Origin: JABAYQ01 sp042091225 | Lineage (GTDB): Bacteria > Bacteroidota > Bacteroidia > Flavobacteriales > UBA7312 | Direction: 5' to 3' | NCBI GenBank assembly: GCA_042091225.1 | Contig: JBELHW010000073.1 | Coordinates: 1-7,823, forward strand | Length of the DNA: 7,823 nucleotides | In this document: positions 1-5,102 of the stretch, one piece after another | How positions within the stretch are numbered: the stretch's first letter is position 1 | How the letters are laid out: each line of letters begins with the position of its first letter | Notes under the pieces: generated by a model | The model's database searches: none | Seen by the model: the letters and a program-made list of their open reading frames with translations, nothing else | What the model was told of the DNA's origin: nothing | Position numbers and translations under genes: made by a program

Positions 1-1067
1 ATTGTAACACCTATACATGGATTGACGGAAATACATATAACAGCAATAATAACAGCGCAAACTTTACTCTTACCAACAGTAACGGTTGTGATTCAGTCGT
101 TACTTTAAACTTAATTATTGAAAATGCTACTTTCGGAATTGACTCTCAAGTTCAGTGTAAAACATATACTTGGATAGATGGAATTACATATACAACTAAT
201 AATAATAGTGCAATATTCGTCTTGACTAATAGTATAGGTTGTGACTCAATAGTTACACTAAATTTAACAATTATAAATGAACCTTCTTTTGAAATAGTTT
301 ATGATCAAAATTGGTGTGAAAAAGATAGCGCAAAAGAAGTTATTATAAATAATTCTGGTATTCCTCCTTTTCAATATTCAATCGAAAAAAATCAAGAAGT
401 TATTGAAGACTTCTACACTACGAATTTTTCAGATGTAATTACAATTAACGATTATGGTGTGTATTATCTTACTAATTACCAAGATGATATTTGCGATACT
501 GATTCCTCAGCAAAAATTAACCTTATTTTTAGACCTTCTCCTTACGCTGATTTTACAACTATCCCTGAGGAAACAGACCTTAATAACCCAGAAATATTTT
601 TCAGAAACATTTCAACTCCTAATTGTTTTTCTACCTGGAATTTTGGCGATGAATTTGGATCAGAAGATTTCAATTTTAACACTCAATATTCCTATATCGA
701 TACAGGTATTTACATAATCAACTTAAATATTGAAAATCAATACGGATGTATAGATTCAACTTCACGAGAGGTAATTATTTATCCTCCATATGATATTTTT
801 ATCCCTACAGCTTTCAGTCCGAATAACGATGGTATTAATGATATTTTCAAACCCACTCTATATGGAACTACTAGTTTTAAAATGACCATTATCAATAGAT
901 GGGGAATGCTTATTTACAGTACGGACGACAAAAATAAAGGCTGGAATGGAATATCATCTAATAATTCAGATTCATTCATGAGCGGAAGTTACACCTACAG
1001 AATTGACGTGACTGATTATTTCGGTAAAAAGTATTATTATATTGGAAATGTATTACTTATTAACTAA
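1..1067 (+). CDS. Large secreted/surface protein, C-terminal part, with T9SS type B sorting domain (partial, 5' end outside window)
   Basis: The reading frame is open from the first complete codon (position 3), so the gene starts upstream; the Met at 222 is internal. About 354 residues are visible. Residues 1-~95 hold two copies of a 51-residue repeat (C-x-TYTWIDG ... TNS-x-GCDS-x-VTLNL). A PKD-like domain follows, with its WNFGD core at about 636-650 and a YxxxGxYxIxL strand near 695-725. From about 798 to the stop comes the gliding-motility-associated C-terminal domain (CHU_C/TIGR04131 type): FIPTAFSPNNDGINDIF, then NRWG, WNG, and the final strands GSYTYRIDV and YYYIGNVLLI. In known families this domain directs export across the outer membrane by the type IX system. 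The protein is therefore probably a cell-surface or released adhesin-like protein; its ligand cannot be told. It ends 11 bp before the stop of convergent folE, with no terminator hairpin between them. Confidence 0.93.
   Translation, partial: CNTYTWIDGNTYNSNNNSANFTLTNSNGCDSVVTLNLIIENATFGIDSQVQCKTYTWIDGITYTTNNNSAIFVLTNSIGCDSIVTLNLTIINEPSFEIVYDQNWCEKDSAKEVIINNSGIPPFQYSIEKNQEVIEDFYTTNFSDVITINDYGVYYLTNYQDDICDTDSSAKINLIFRPSPYADFTTIPEETDLNNPEIFFRNISTPNCFSTWNFGDEFGSEDFNFNTQYSYIDTGIYIINLNIENQYGCIDSTSREVIIYPPYDIFIPTAFSPNNDGINDIFKPTLYGTTSFKMTIINRWGMLIYSTDDKNKGWNGISSNNSDSFMSGSYTYRIDVTDYFGKKYYYIGNVLLIN
3..275 (+). repeat. Two tandem copies of a 51-residue (153-bp) extracellular repeat
   Basis: The first copy begins at Cys codon 3-5 and the second at Cys codon 156-158, giving a period of exactly 153 bp. 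Over the first 39 residues I count 30 identities between copies. Each unit has two cysteines 28 residues apart (C-x-TYTW and GCDS), which could form a disulfide. The array is cut by the window edge, so the copy number is unknown. After the second unit the sequence changes to an unrelated domain (NWCEKDSAK). Confidence 0.85.
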
Positions 1068-1078
1068 TACATTATGAT

Positions 1079-1771
1079 TTAAGATTTTATGAATTCATAG
1101 AACTCATTTCTTGTTTTAGTAGAATCAATAAATTCTCCCGTTAACTTGGATGTTTTCATATTAGTTCCCTGGTGACCTACTCCTCTACATTGCACACAAT
1201 TATGAGAAGCTTCAATCATTACAGCTACACCTCGATTGCTAGAAACAATTTTACTAATTGCGTCGTGTATTCTTACAGTTAAGCTTTCTTGAATTGCACC
1301 TCTTCTTGCGAAATGTTCTACAATTCTATTTAACTTACTCAAACCTATAATCTCCTGATTTAATTGTGGAATATAAGCTATATGAGCTTTACCCATAATA
1401 GTTTGATGATGGTGAGAGCACATAGAAATAACAGGTATATTACCTTCAAAGATGATGCCATCGTACTCGTAATTAGGGAAAGTCGTAATTTGTGGAAAAG
1501 CATTGTACCTACCAGACCATAAATCGTTAACATATGCTTTAGCAACCCGTTTAGGTGTATCCATAGAATTAGGATCGTTTTTCCAATCACAACCGAGTGC
1601 TTCTAAAAATTCACCAAACTTAATAGCAGCTTTTTTTATCATCACCTCTTTTTCAGAATCGTTAAGAGGACCATTTATATTTATTCCGTCAGCAAAGCCA
1701 ATGTTTCTTAGCTCAGCATTAATATCAATAATGCTTGAAAAATGAGTTTTGTTAAGATTAGAGTCTTTCAT
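1079..1771 (-). CDS. folE: GTP cyclohydrolase I
   Basis: A 230-residue protein matching the length of bacterial FolE. It converts GTP to 7,8-dihydroneopterin triphosphate in the cytoplasm, the first step of folate and pterin synthesis. Visible features: DTPKRVAKAY (71-80) with WSGRY after it; the zinc-site segment C118-S-H120-H121 followed by GKAHIAYIP (127-135); LSKLNRIVEHFARR (144-157); the QE pair at 161-162; and H190-N-C192 with RGV at 196-198. Cys118, His121 and Cys192 match the zinc ligands of the E. coli enzyme, and His190 matches its catalytic His179. Two local differences from the textbook form are Ser119, where CEHH has Glu, and an extra Cys195. The C-terminal TRNEFYEFI matches the family. 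The ATG at 1771 is preceded by a perfect -7 box on the same strand. Identification is firm; the role of the pterin (folate or a light-harvesting/redox cofactor) is open. Confidence 0.95.
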   Translation of the reverse strand: MKDSNLNKTHFSSIIDINAELRNIGFADGININGPLNDSEKEVMIKKAAIKFGEFLEALGCDWKNDPNSMDTPKRVAKAYVNDLWSGRYNAFPQITTFPNYEYDGIIFEGNIPVISMCSHHHQTIMGKAHIAYIPQLNQEIIGLSKLNRIVEHFARRGAIQESLTVRIHDAISKIVSSNRGVAVMIEASHNCVQCRGVGHQGTNMKTSKLTGEFIDSTKTRNEFYEFIKS

Positions 1772-1798
1772 AATTATTTTGTATAATTTTTACATAGT

Positions 1799-1806
1799 CA
1801 AAGTTA
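1799..1806 (-). promoter_or_regulatory. Putative folE -7 promoter box (TAACTTTG)
   Basis: Read on the - strand, this is an exact match to the Bacteroidota -7 pattern TAnnTTTG. It lies 27 bp upstream of the folE ATG, which would give a leader of about 20 nt. I found no TTG at the usual 17-21 bp upstream. Such 8-mers occur by chance in A+T-rich DNA, so position is the main support. Confidence 0.45.
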
Positions 1807-1868
1807 TACATTTTAAATGACTTTAATAATATATTGGCTATAATTTTAATTAAAGCTTATTTTACTTC

Positions 1869-2888
1869 ATGAAAAAAGTATTAATTACAGGTATTTCTGG
1901 TTTCATCGCCCAACATTGCGCAGCTCAATTACTTATTAAGGGATATGTAGTGAAAGGTTCTATCAGAAGCGAACAAAAAAAAGAAGAAATCAAAAAAGGA
2001 TTTATCAAAAACAAAATTCCAATTAATAAACTAGAGTTTTGTAATCTTGATCTTTTATCAGATGAAGGTTGGGAGCAAGCAATGCAAGATTGTGATTATG
2101 TTTTTCATATTGCATCACCATATAATATTAAAGTTCCTAATGATGAAAATAAAATCATAAAACCTGCAGTGGAAGGAACTCTTAGAGCCCTGAAATTTGC
2201 AAAAAAAGCAAGAATAAAAAGATTAATTCTTACCTCTTCAATCGTAGCGATGATGGGGAAAGATTCAAATACTAATAAAAATTTAAAGCCTTCTCATTGG
2301 ACAAACTTAGATTGGGATGATATAACACCCTACATTAAAAGCAAAACTCTTTCTGAACTTGCAGCATGGGATTTTATTAAAAATCAAGATGGAGAATATA
2401 AATTAGAATTATCTACAATTCATCCTGCAGCTGTTTATGGGCCTTCAATAACTGAAAATTTAAATGGGGAATCCATGAGCATGATCGTAAAGCTTATTAA
2501 AGGAAAGATACCATTATTGCCGAAAACTTCAATTGCTATCTCGGATGTAAGAGACGTTGCTTTAGCTCATGTTTTAGCTATTGAAAAAGAAAAAGCAAAA
2601 AATAAAAGATTTATTGTAGCTAGTAATAAAGCATATTCCATCAAACAATTAGCAGAAATAATAAAGAAAGAAGGATTTAAAAAAGTTAGTTTAAAAACTG
2701 CTCCCTCTATGTTCATACGATTTATTGCAATTTTTAACAAAGAGGCAAAAGGAATGATTCCTTTTATTGATAAAACAATTAGTACAGATAATAGTCAAAC
2801 TAAGGACGTTCTTGATTGGGAACCAATTGAGGTTAGAAAAACCATCATTGATGCCGCACATTCAGTAAAATCAGTATTAAAAACTTAA
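1869..2888 (+). CDS. NAD(P)-dependent epimerase/dehydratase, dihydroflavonol-4-reductase-like (extended SDR)
   Basis: A 339-residue extended short-chain dehydrogenase. The nucleotide-binding Rossmann fold opens at once: VLITGISGFIA (residues 4-14, glycines 8 and 11, Ala14 where many have Gly). It continues with SIRS at 31-34, which often contacts the NADP phosphate in this group, and CDYVFHIASP (75-84). The catalytic set is Ser123/Ser124 and Y155-IKS-K159. HPAAVYGP (185-192) and SDVRDVALAHV (225-235) are typical of the dihydroflavonol reductase/cinnamoyl-CoA reductase/ketoreductase group. It probably reduces a carbonyl or epimerises a substrate in the cytosol; the substrate cannot be read from the sequence, and a flavonoid role is unlikely in this organism. 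No signal peptide is visible. The start has no clear Shine-Dalgarno, but the fold begins at residue 3, so there is no room for a later start. It is divergent from folE and its stop overlaps that of the next gene. Confidence 0.88.
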   Translation: MKKVLITGISGFIAQHCAAQLLIKGYVVKGSIRSEQKKEEIKKGFIKNKIPINKLEFCNLDLLSDEGWEQAMQDCDYVFHIASPYNIKVPNDENKIIKPAVEGTLRALKFAKKARIKRLILTSSIVAMMGKDSNTNKNLKPSHWTNLDWDDITPYIKSKTLSELAAWDFIKNQDGEYKLELSTIHPAAVYGPSITENLNGESMSMIVKLIKGKIPLLPKTSIAISDVRDVALAHVLAIEKEKAKNKRFIVASNKAYSIKQLAEIIKKEGFKKVSLKTAPSMFIRFIAIFNKEAKGMIPFIDKTISTDNSQTKDVLDWEPIEVRKTIIDAAHSVKSVLKT

Positions 2889-3589
2889 AATGGATTAGTT
2901 GCCCAAACATTTAATTCAGTTATAAAACCTTTATCTTCCATTTCTAAAACAGCTACTATTGAGTGAGCAATTTCATGGGCAGATAATTTTTTACTCTCCT
3001 CTTTCCTTTCTATCCTTTCCTCATTATAAAAGGCTGTAGTTACTTCACTAGGGTTTAACTGACAAACACGTATGTTAAATGGCCTTAACTCAGCTTGCCA
3101 ACATTGGGTAAGAGCCCTAACGGCAAATTTTGAGGCTGAATAAACACTCCCATTTGCGAATCCTTTCAGACTCGCTGATGAGCCGATATTTATAATCGTT
3201 CCCGATTTAAACAATTTCATAGAAGGGATAAGTTCTTTTGTCAATAAAGCTAAACCAAATACATTAGTATTAAAAATAGTTTGAAATTGATCTAAACTTA
3301 AATCTTCTAGTTTATCAAAAGTTCCAATTCCTGCGTTATTTATTAATACATCGATTTTGCCATCTAATAATTCAAGACACTTTGTAGCATTATTACTTAT
3401 ATTATCTAAGTCAGAAATGTCAAACAATATAGTTTGAGCACCACTGAAGTTATGAGCTAAATTTAATCTGTCTTGTGATCGTCCGGTTATTAAAACATTA
3501 GCTCCTTTATCGACTAAATATTTAGCAGTTTCTTTGCCAATACCAAGACTTCCACCAGTAACAAGAATATTTTTTCCTTTTAAAACCAT
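2885..3589 (-). CDS. Classical short-chain dehydrogenase/reductase (SDR)
   Basis: A 234-residue cytosolic NAD(P)-dependent oxidoreductase of classical SDR length. Motifs in order: cofactor loop TGGSLGIG (11-18), TGRS at 35-38 suggesting NADP preference, a D57 region for the adenine, NNAG (84-87), and the tetrad Asn109, Ser138, Tyr150 and Lys154 (YSASK). NPSEVTTAF (179-187) forms the loop after the active site. I chose the ATG at 3589 (MVLKGK). The frame stays open to 3793, but that extension is unlike the family, rich in bulky hydrophobics, and would run into the divergent DCC gene. A TATTTTTG box 21 bp upstream supports the short start. The substrate is unknown; the closest general description is a YdfG/FabG-like 3-oxo or sugar-alcohol dehydrogenase. 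It is convergent with the epimerase gene, sharing a TTAA stop overlap. Confidence 0.9.
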   Translation of the reverse strand: MVLKGKNILVTGGSLGIGKETAKYLVDKGANVLITGRSQDRLNLAHNFSGAQTILFDISDLDNISNNATKCLELLDGKIDVLINNAGIGTFDKLEDLSLDQFQTIFNTNVFGLALLTKELIPSMKLFKSGTIINIGSSASLKGFANGSVYSASKFAVRALTQCWQAELRPFNIRVCQLNPSEVTTAFYNEERIERKEESKKLSAHEIAHSIVAVLEMEDKGFITELNVWATNPF

Positions 3590-3609
3590 TATATTATTTT
3601 TAATATTTA

Positions 3610-3617
3610 CAAAAATA
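3610..3617 (-). promoter_or_regulatory. Putative -7 box for the SDR gene (TATTTTTG)
   Basis: An exact TAnnTTTG match on the - strand, 20 bp upstream of the chosen SDR ATG, giving a leader of about 15 nt. It mirrors an identical box on the + strand at 3641-3648. A TTG at the proper upstream distance is not visible. Confidence 0.45.
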
Positions 3618-3640
3618 CAATCTTTTAAAACATGAAATGA

Positions 3641-3648
3641 TATTTTTG
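3641..3648 (+). promoter_or_regulatory. Putative -7 box for the DCC-family gene (TATTTTTG)
   Basis: An exact TAnnTTTG match ending 10 bp before the ATG at 3659. Transcription would start only about 4-6 nt before the gene, a very short leader. Together with the - strand box it forms an 8-bp inverted repeat in a 69-bp divergent spacer. No good TTG element is seen. Confidence 0.45.
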
Positions 3649-3658
3649 CATTTAACAA

Positions 3659-4069
3659 ATGGAACCAAAAAATCATATAATCATATATTTTGATGGAGAT
3701 TGTAATCTCTGTAACTTTTGGGTTAAAAAAGTTTTTGATTTTAATCCTAAAAAAAATATATACTTCGCAAGGCTCAATAGTAAATTTAGCCAAGAAAGAC
3801 TAAAAGAATTTACTAAAGATACATCTAATATTAATTCTATAATTGTAGAACAGCAAAAGAAAATTTTTATCAAAAGTGAAGCTATATCGATAGTGTTAAG
3901 TCAATTACAATTTCCTTTTTCACTCTCTGCTAAAGTTCTATCGTTTACTCCTAAAAAATTTAAAGATTTCCTCTACGATATCATTGCAAAAAATAAAGTT
4001 AAAATATTCGGAGTCTCGAAAAAATGTGATTACAGATCAATACGTTATGAGAACAGAATGTTGGATTAA
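3659..4069 (+). CDS. DCC-family thiol-disulfide oxidoreductase-like protein (DUF393)
   Basis: A 136-residue protein, the usual length for this family. The hallmark lies near the N-terminus: IIIYFDGDCNLCN (7-19), with Asp12 and the Cys15-x-x-Cys18 pair that name the DCC family. Downstream are FARLNS (around 35), SEAISIVLSQL (about 76-86), a hydrophobic-basic middle, and a C-terminal CDYRSIRY segment, where many members keep a Cys and an Arg. The CxxC suggests a thioredoxin-like redox fold, but the biochemical role of DUF393 proteins is not established. There is no signal peptide, so it is cytosolic or membrane-associated. The gene is divergent from the SDR gene with a shared 69-bp spacer, so the two may be co-regulated. 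Confidence 0.88.
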   Translation: MEPKNHIIIYFDGDCNLCNFWVKKVFDFNPKKNIYFARLNSKFSQERLKEFTKDTSNINSIIVEQQKKIFIKSEAISIVLSQLQFPFSLSAKVLSFTPKKFKDFLYDIIAKNKVKIFGVSKKCDYRSIRYENRMLD

Positions 4070-4145
4070 ATAAAATTCATTTTTTAAAGTGAATAATTAG
4101 ACGAGAAATTAATCATCACAAAAAAAAATTAATTTAGCTTCTAAA

Positions 4146-4193
4146 AGTGTATAATTTACACTAAGTTTGTGTTATCAATAATTAATTAACACA
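4146..4193. promoter_or_regulatory. Two adjacent palindromes flanking a TAAGTTTG promoter-like box
   Basis: The first is AGTGTA-TAATT-TACACT (4146-4162), with perfect 6-bp arms. The second is TGTGTTA (4168-4174) with TAACACA (4187-4193), perfect 7-bp arms and a 12-nt spacer, extendable outward to 4164/4197 with two G-T pairs. An exact TAnnTTTG box (TAAGTTTG, 4162-4169) sits between them. Together they could be a promoter with operator sites or, if transcribed, hairpins. No TTG lies at the right distance. Confidence 0.4.
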
Positions 4194-4303
4194 GGCTGTC
4201 AAGTAAATTCATAAAAATTACGTTTCGATCATAGTTTTTTTAGTTAGCACTTCAATATGAGTTTTTTGTTTTATAAAAAATCCTGGACAGCTTGTGTTTT
4301 TTT
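4188..4303 (+). ncRNA. Candidate small structured RNA with closing stem and U-run (unassigned family)
   Basis: Bases 4188-4200 (AACACAGGCTGTC) pair with 4286-4298 (GGACAGCTTGTGTT segment): 12 Watson-Crick pairs and one G-U, then one mismatch and two more pairs (4202-4203 with 4283-4284). The 3' arm runs into seven Ts (4297-4303), as at the end of an intrinsic terminator. Inside, two A/T-rich hairpins are possible (4213-4220 with 4232-4239, and 4262-4267 with 4275-4280), giving a three-way-junction shape. A TAAGTTTG box at 4162-4169 would start transcription at about 4175, giving an RNA of roughly 125-130 nt. The inner hairpins are weak evidence because the region is so A+T rich. I do not recognise it as 6S, SRP or tmRNA. 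An alternative is a small mobile-element relic with terminal inverted repeats. Confidence 0.35.
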
Positions 4304-4379
4304 AACAATTTATTTTAGTTTTTATCGTTTTAACCTGAAAATAATTTTCTTATTTTGATTGATAAGTTTTTTGTTTTTT

Positions 4380-4411
4380 TTGAAAAAATTATAATTGTTA
4401 ATATAAATTTG
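4380..4411 (+). promoter_or_regulatory. Putative promoter of the 76-residue gene (TTG-N21-TAAATTTG)
   Basis: TTG at 4380-4382 and TAAATTTG at 4404-4411 fit the Bacteroidota pattern with a slightly long 21-bp spacer. The box ends 5 bp before the ATG at 4417, so the predicted transcript starts at or next to the start codon. GGCGCC, a G+C palindrome unusual in this DNA, fills the gap between box and ATG (4411-4416). Confidence 0.45.
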
Positions 4412-4416
4412 GCGCC

Positions 4417-4647
4417 ATGAGTAAAAAAATCGGAAGACCATCTACAGCTAAGAAGAAATTAAAAGACGGATACTATTTAGAAGTACTTTTAAAGGATGCT
4501 GTCAAACCAATAAGAATATTACGTGAAACTGAGGACGGACTTGAACAAGCTAAAGAGCAGTTTAAAAACCATAAGCTAAAATATTTAGGTCAAGTGAAAA
4601 GCAACCTATGGCTAGACGGAGACAATAAGGGTAAAAAGACTGCCTAA
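4417..4647 (+). CDS. Small basic protein of unknown function
   Basis: A 76-residue protein that I cannot assign to a named family. The N-terminus is strongly basic (KKIGRPSTAKKKLK, residues 3-16) and includes a GRP core like that of AT-hook DNA-binding peptides, although the flanks do not match a full AT-hook. A predicted strand follows (YYLEVLLK, 19-26). After it come a segment with alternating charges that looks helical (about 36-54) and a polar, lysine-rich tail. It has no cysteine, histidine only once, and no signal peptide or membrane segment, so it is probably cytosolic and may bind nucleic acid. Coding is supported by the well-placed promoter box, lysine-rich but ordered composition, and an end that exactly meets the convergent regulator gene: the two stop codons overlap by 4 bp. 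Whether it relates to the neighbouring metal genes is unknown. Confidence 0.72.
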   Translation: MSKKIGRPSTAKKKLKDGYYLEVLLKDAVKPIRILRETEDGLEQAKEQFKNHKLKYLGQVKSNLWLDGDNKGKKTA

Positions 4648-5030
4648 GCGATACAAATTTTGCAAAAGCCAGTTACATTTACATCAATTTCTTTAATCCT
4701 ATAGCCTACTAAGTCTAAATCAATTGAATCAGACTCTATACATTCTGTTTGAAGACACTTATCACAAGTAAAATGTATGTGGTGGTGTTTATGCATTTCT
4801 GAAGTACACGACTCCTTACATTTTGCATATTTTTTAATCTCTCCACTTTTAATAATATGTATTACCCCTTGATCTTGAAACAACTTAAGTGTTCTATACA
4901 GAGTAATGCGATCAAACTTACCTAAATTTGATTCAATCTCATCTAAGCTCAAAGCATATTCTACGCCCTCAAACAATGAGTAAACCTTTTCTCTAAATGG
5001 TGTTGATCTAAAATTAAAATCTTTTATCAT
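4644..5030 (-). CDS. Fur-family transcriptional regulator, Zur-like
   Basis: A 128-residue metal-responsive repressor of usual family length. Residues 1-~70 form the winged helix, with ITLYRTLKLFQDQGVI (42-57) covering the recognition helix. The dimerisation/metal part contains HKHHHIHFTC (80-89), where His residues and His86 form the regulatory site in relatives. It also has two structural-zinc pairs, C89-DK-C92 and C123-KI-C126, plus Cys97 in an ECIES segment. The spacing FTCDKC...TEC...GFCKIC resembles E. coli Zur (FICDRC...EEC...GLCAAC). The His that many Fur proteins have near residue 26-33 is absent (YALSLDEIE). I therefore favour a zinc sensor over iron or peroxide sensing, but this is inference. 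The gene is divergent from the TonB receptor, and a TTGCAACATTATTGCA site lies 14 bp upstream of its ATG, suggesting self-repression. Confidence 0.87.
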   Translation of the reverse strand: MIKDFNFRSTPFREKVYSLFEGVEYALSLDEIESNLGKFDRITLYRTLKLFQDQGVIHIIKSGEIKKYAKCKESCTSEMHKHHHIHFTCDKCLQTECIESDSIDLDLVGYRIKEIDVNVTGFCKICIA

Positions 5031-5042
5031 CTAAAATAATAT

Positions 5043-5060
5043 TTTGCAACATTATTGCAT
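5043..5060. promoter_or_regulatory. Operator copy 1, probable Fur-family (Zur-like) box
   Basis: TTTGCAACATTATTGCA (5043-5059) is a near-palindrome of the 7-1-7 form typical of Fur-family sites: TTGCAA arms around a short centre. It is repeated exactly at 5081-5097. This copy covers the TTG (-33) element of the receptor promoter and is the copy nearest to the regulator gene. Assignment to the adjacent regulator is by position and symmetry. Confidence 0.75.
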
Positions 5061-5084
5061 TTAATTAATTATAAAGTATATTTG
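5055..5084 (+). promoter_or_regulatory. Promoter of the receptor-lipoprotein operon (TTG-N19-TATATTTG)
   Basis: TTG at 5055-5057, 19 bp spacer and TATATTTG at 5077-5084 form a full match to the Bacteroidota vegetative promoter. The predicted start of transcription, near 5089-5091, leaves a leader of about 12-14 nt before the ATG at 5103. Operator copy 1 covers the -33 element and copy 2 overlaps the end of the -7 element and the predicted start, so a bound repressor would block RNA polymerase. Confidence 0.75.
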
Positions 5085-5098
5085 CAACATTATTGCAA
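5081..5098. promoter_or_regulatory. Operator copy 2, probable Fur-family (Zur-like) box
   Basis: TTTGCAACATTATTGCAA, sharing 17 identical bases with copy 1 in the same orientation, 38 bp away. TTGCAA...TTGCAA symmetry is complete here. It overlaps the last bases of the -7 box and the predicted transcription start of the receptor operon, and ends 4 bp before the ATG. Confidence 0.75.
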
Positions 5099-5102
5099 TA
5101 AT

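Larger units (their letters stand above)
4070..4416. other. 347-bp gene-free region with stacked palindromes and a candidate small RNA
   Basis: No credible coding frame is present on either strand. The left part has a weak hairpin (4075-4094, loop about 4 nt) without a T-run. Then come a perfect 17-bp hyphenated palindrome (4146-4162), a second inverted repeat (4168-4193), a 13-pair long-range stem (4188-4200 with 4286-4298) ending in seven Ts, and very A+T-rich sequence up to the promoter of the next gene. This is the most structured non-coding part of the window and is too long to be ordinary spacer in such a compact region. Confidence 0.6.

Noticed and set aside
1503..1745. An 80-residue frame on the + strand opposite folE
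   Set aside because: It lies wholly inside a confidently identified gene, has no recognisable family or promoter, and is a shadow of the folE codons.
1834..1865. Promoter for the epimerase gene (TTG with TATTTTAC, 21-bp spacer)
   Set aside because: The second element matches TAnnTTTG at only six of eight positions and would start transcription on the ATG; too weak to list.
3590..3793. N-terminal extension of the SDR reading frame by 68 residues
   Set aside because: It overlaps the divergent DCC gene, does not resemble an SDR, and the family fold begins right after the ATG at 3589, which has a promoter box in front of it.
4075..4094. Terminator after the DCC gene
   Set aside because: A hairpin of 8-9 pairs with one G-T can be drawn, but it is almost all A/T, has a tiny loop, and lacks a following T-run on the + strand.
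4188..4303. Miniature transposable element with terminal inverted repeats
   Set aside because: The arms could be read this way, but no clear target-site duplication flanks them, and the adjoining T-run and upstream promoter box favour an RNA. It is kept only as an alternative.
5031..5054. Promoter for the Fur-family gene on the - strand
   Set aside because: TATTTTAG (5038-5031) and TAATGTTG (5054-5047) each miss one position of the -7 pattern, and neither has a well-spaced TTG. The first would start inside the gene. The true promoter is not identified.
5043..5098. CRISPR-like repeat-spacer-repeat
   Set aside because: There are only two 17-bp repeats with a 21-bp spacer, they overlap promoter elements, and they are near-palindromic operators; no cas genes or further repeats are present.
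5055..5102. Earlier in-frame ATG for the TonB receptor
   Set aside because: It would place the start inside the promoter and operator and add 16 residues before a clear signal peptide; ATG 5103 fits better.
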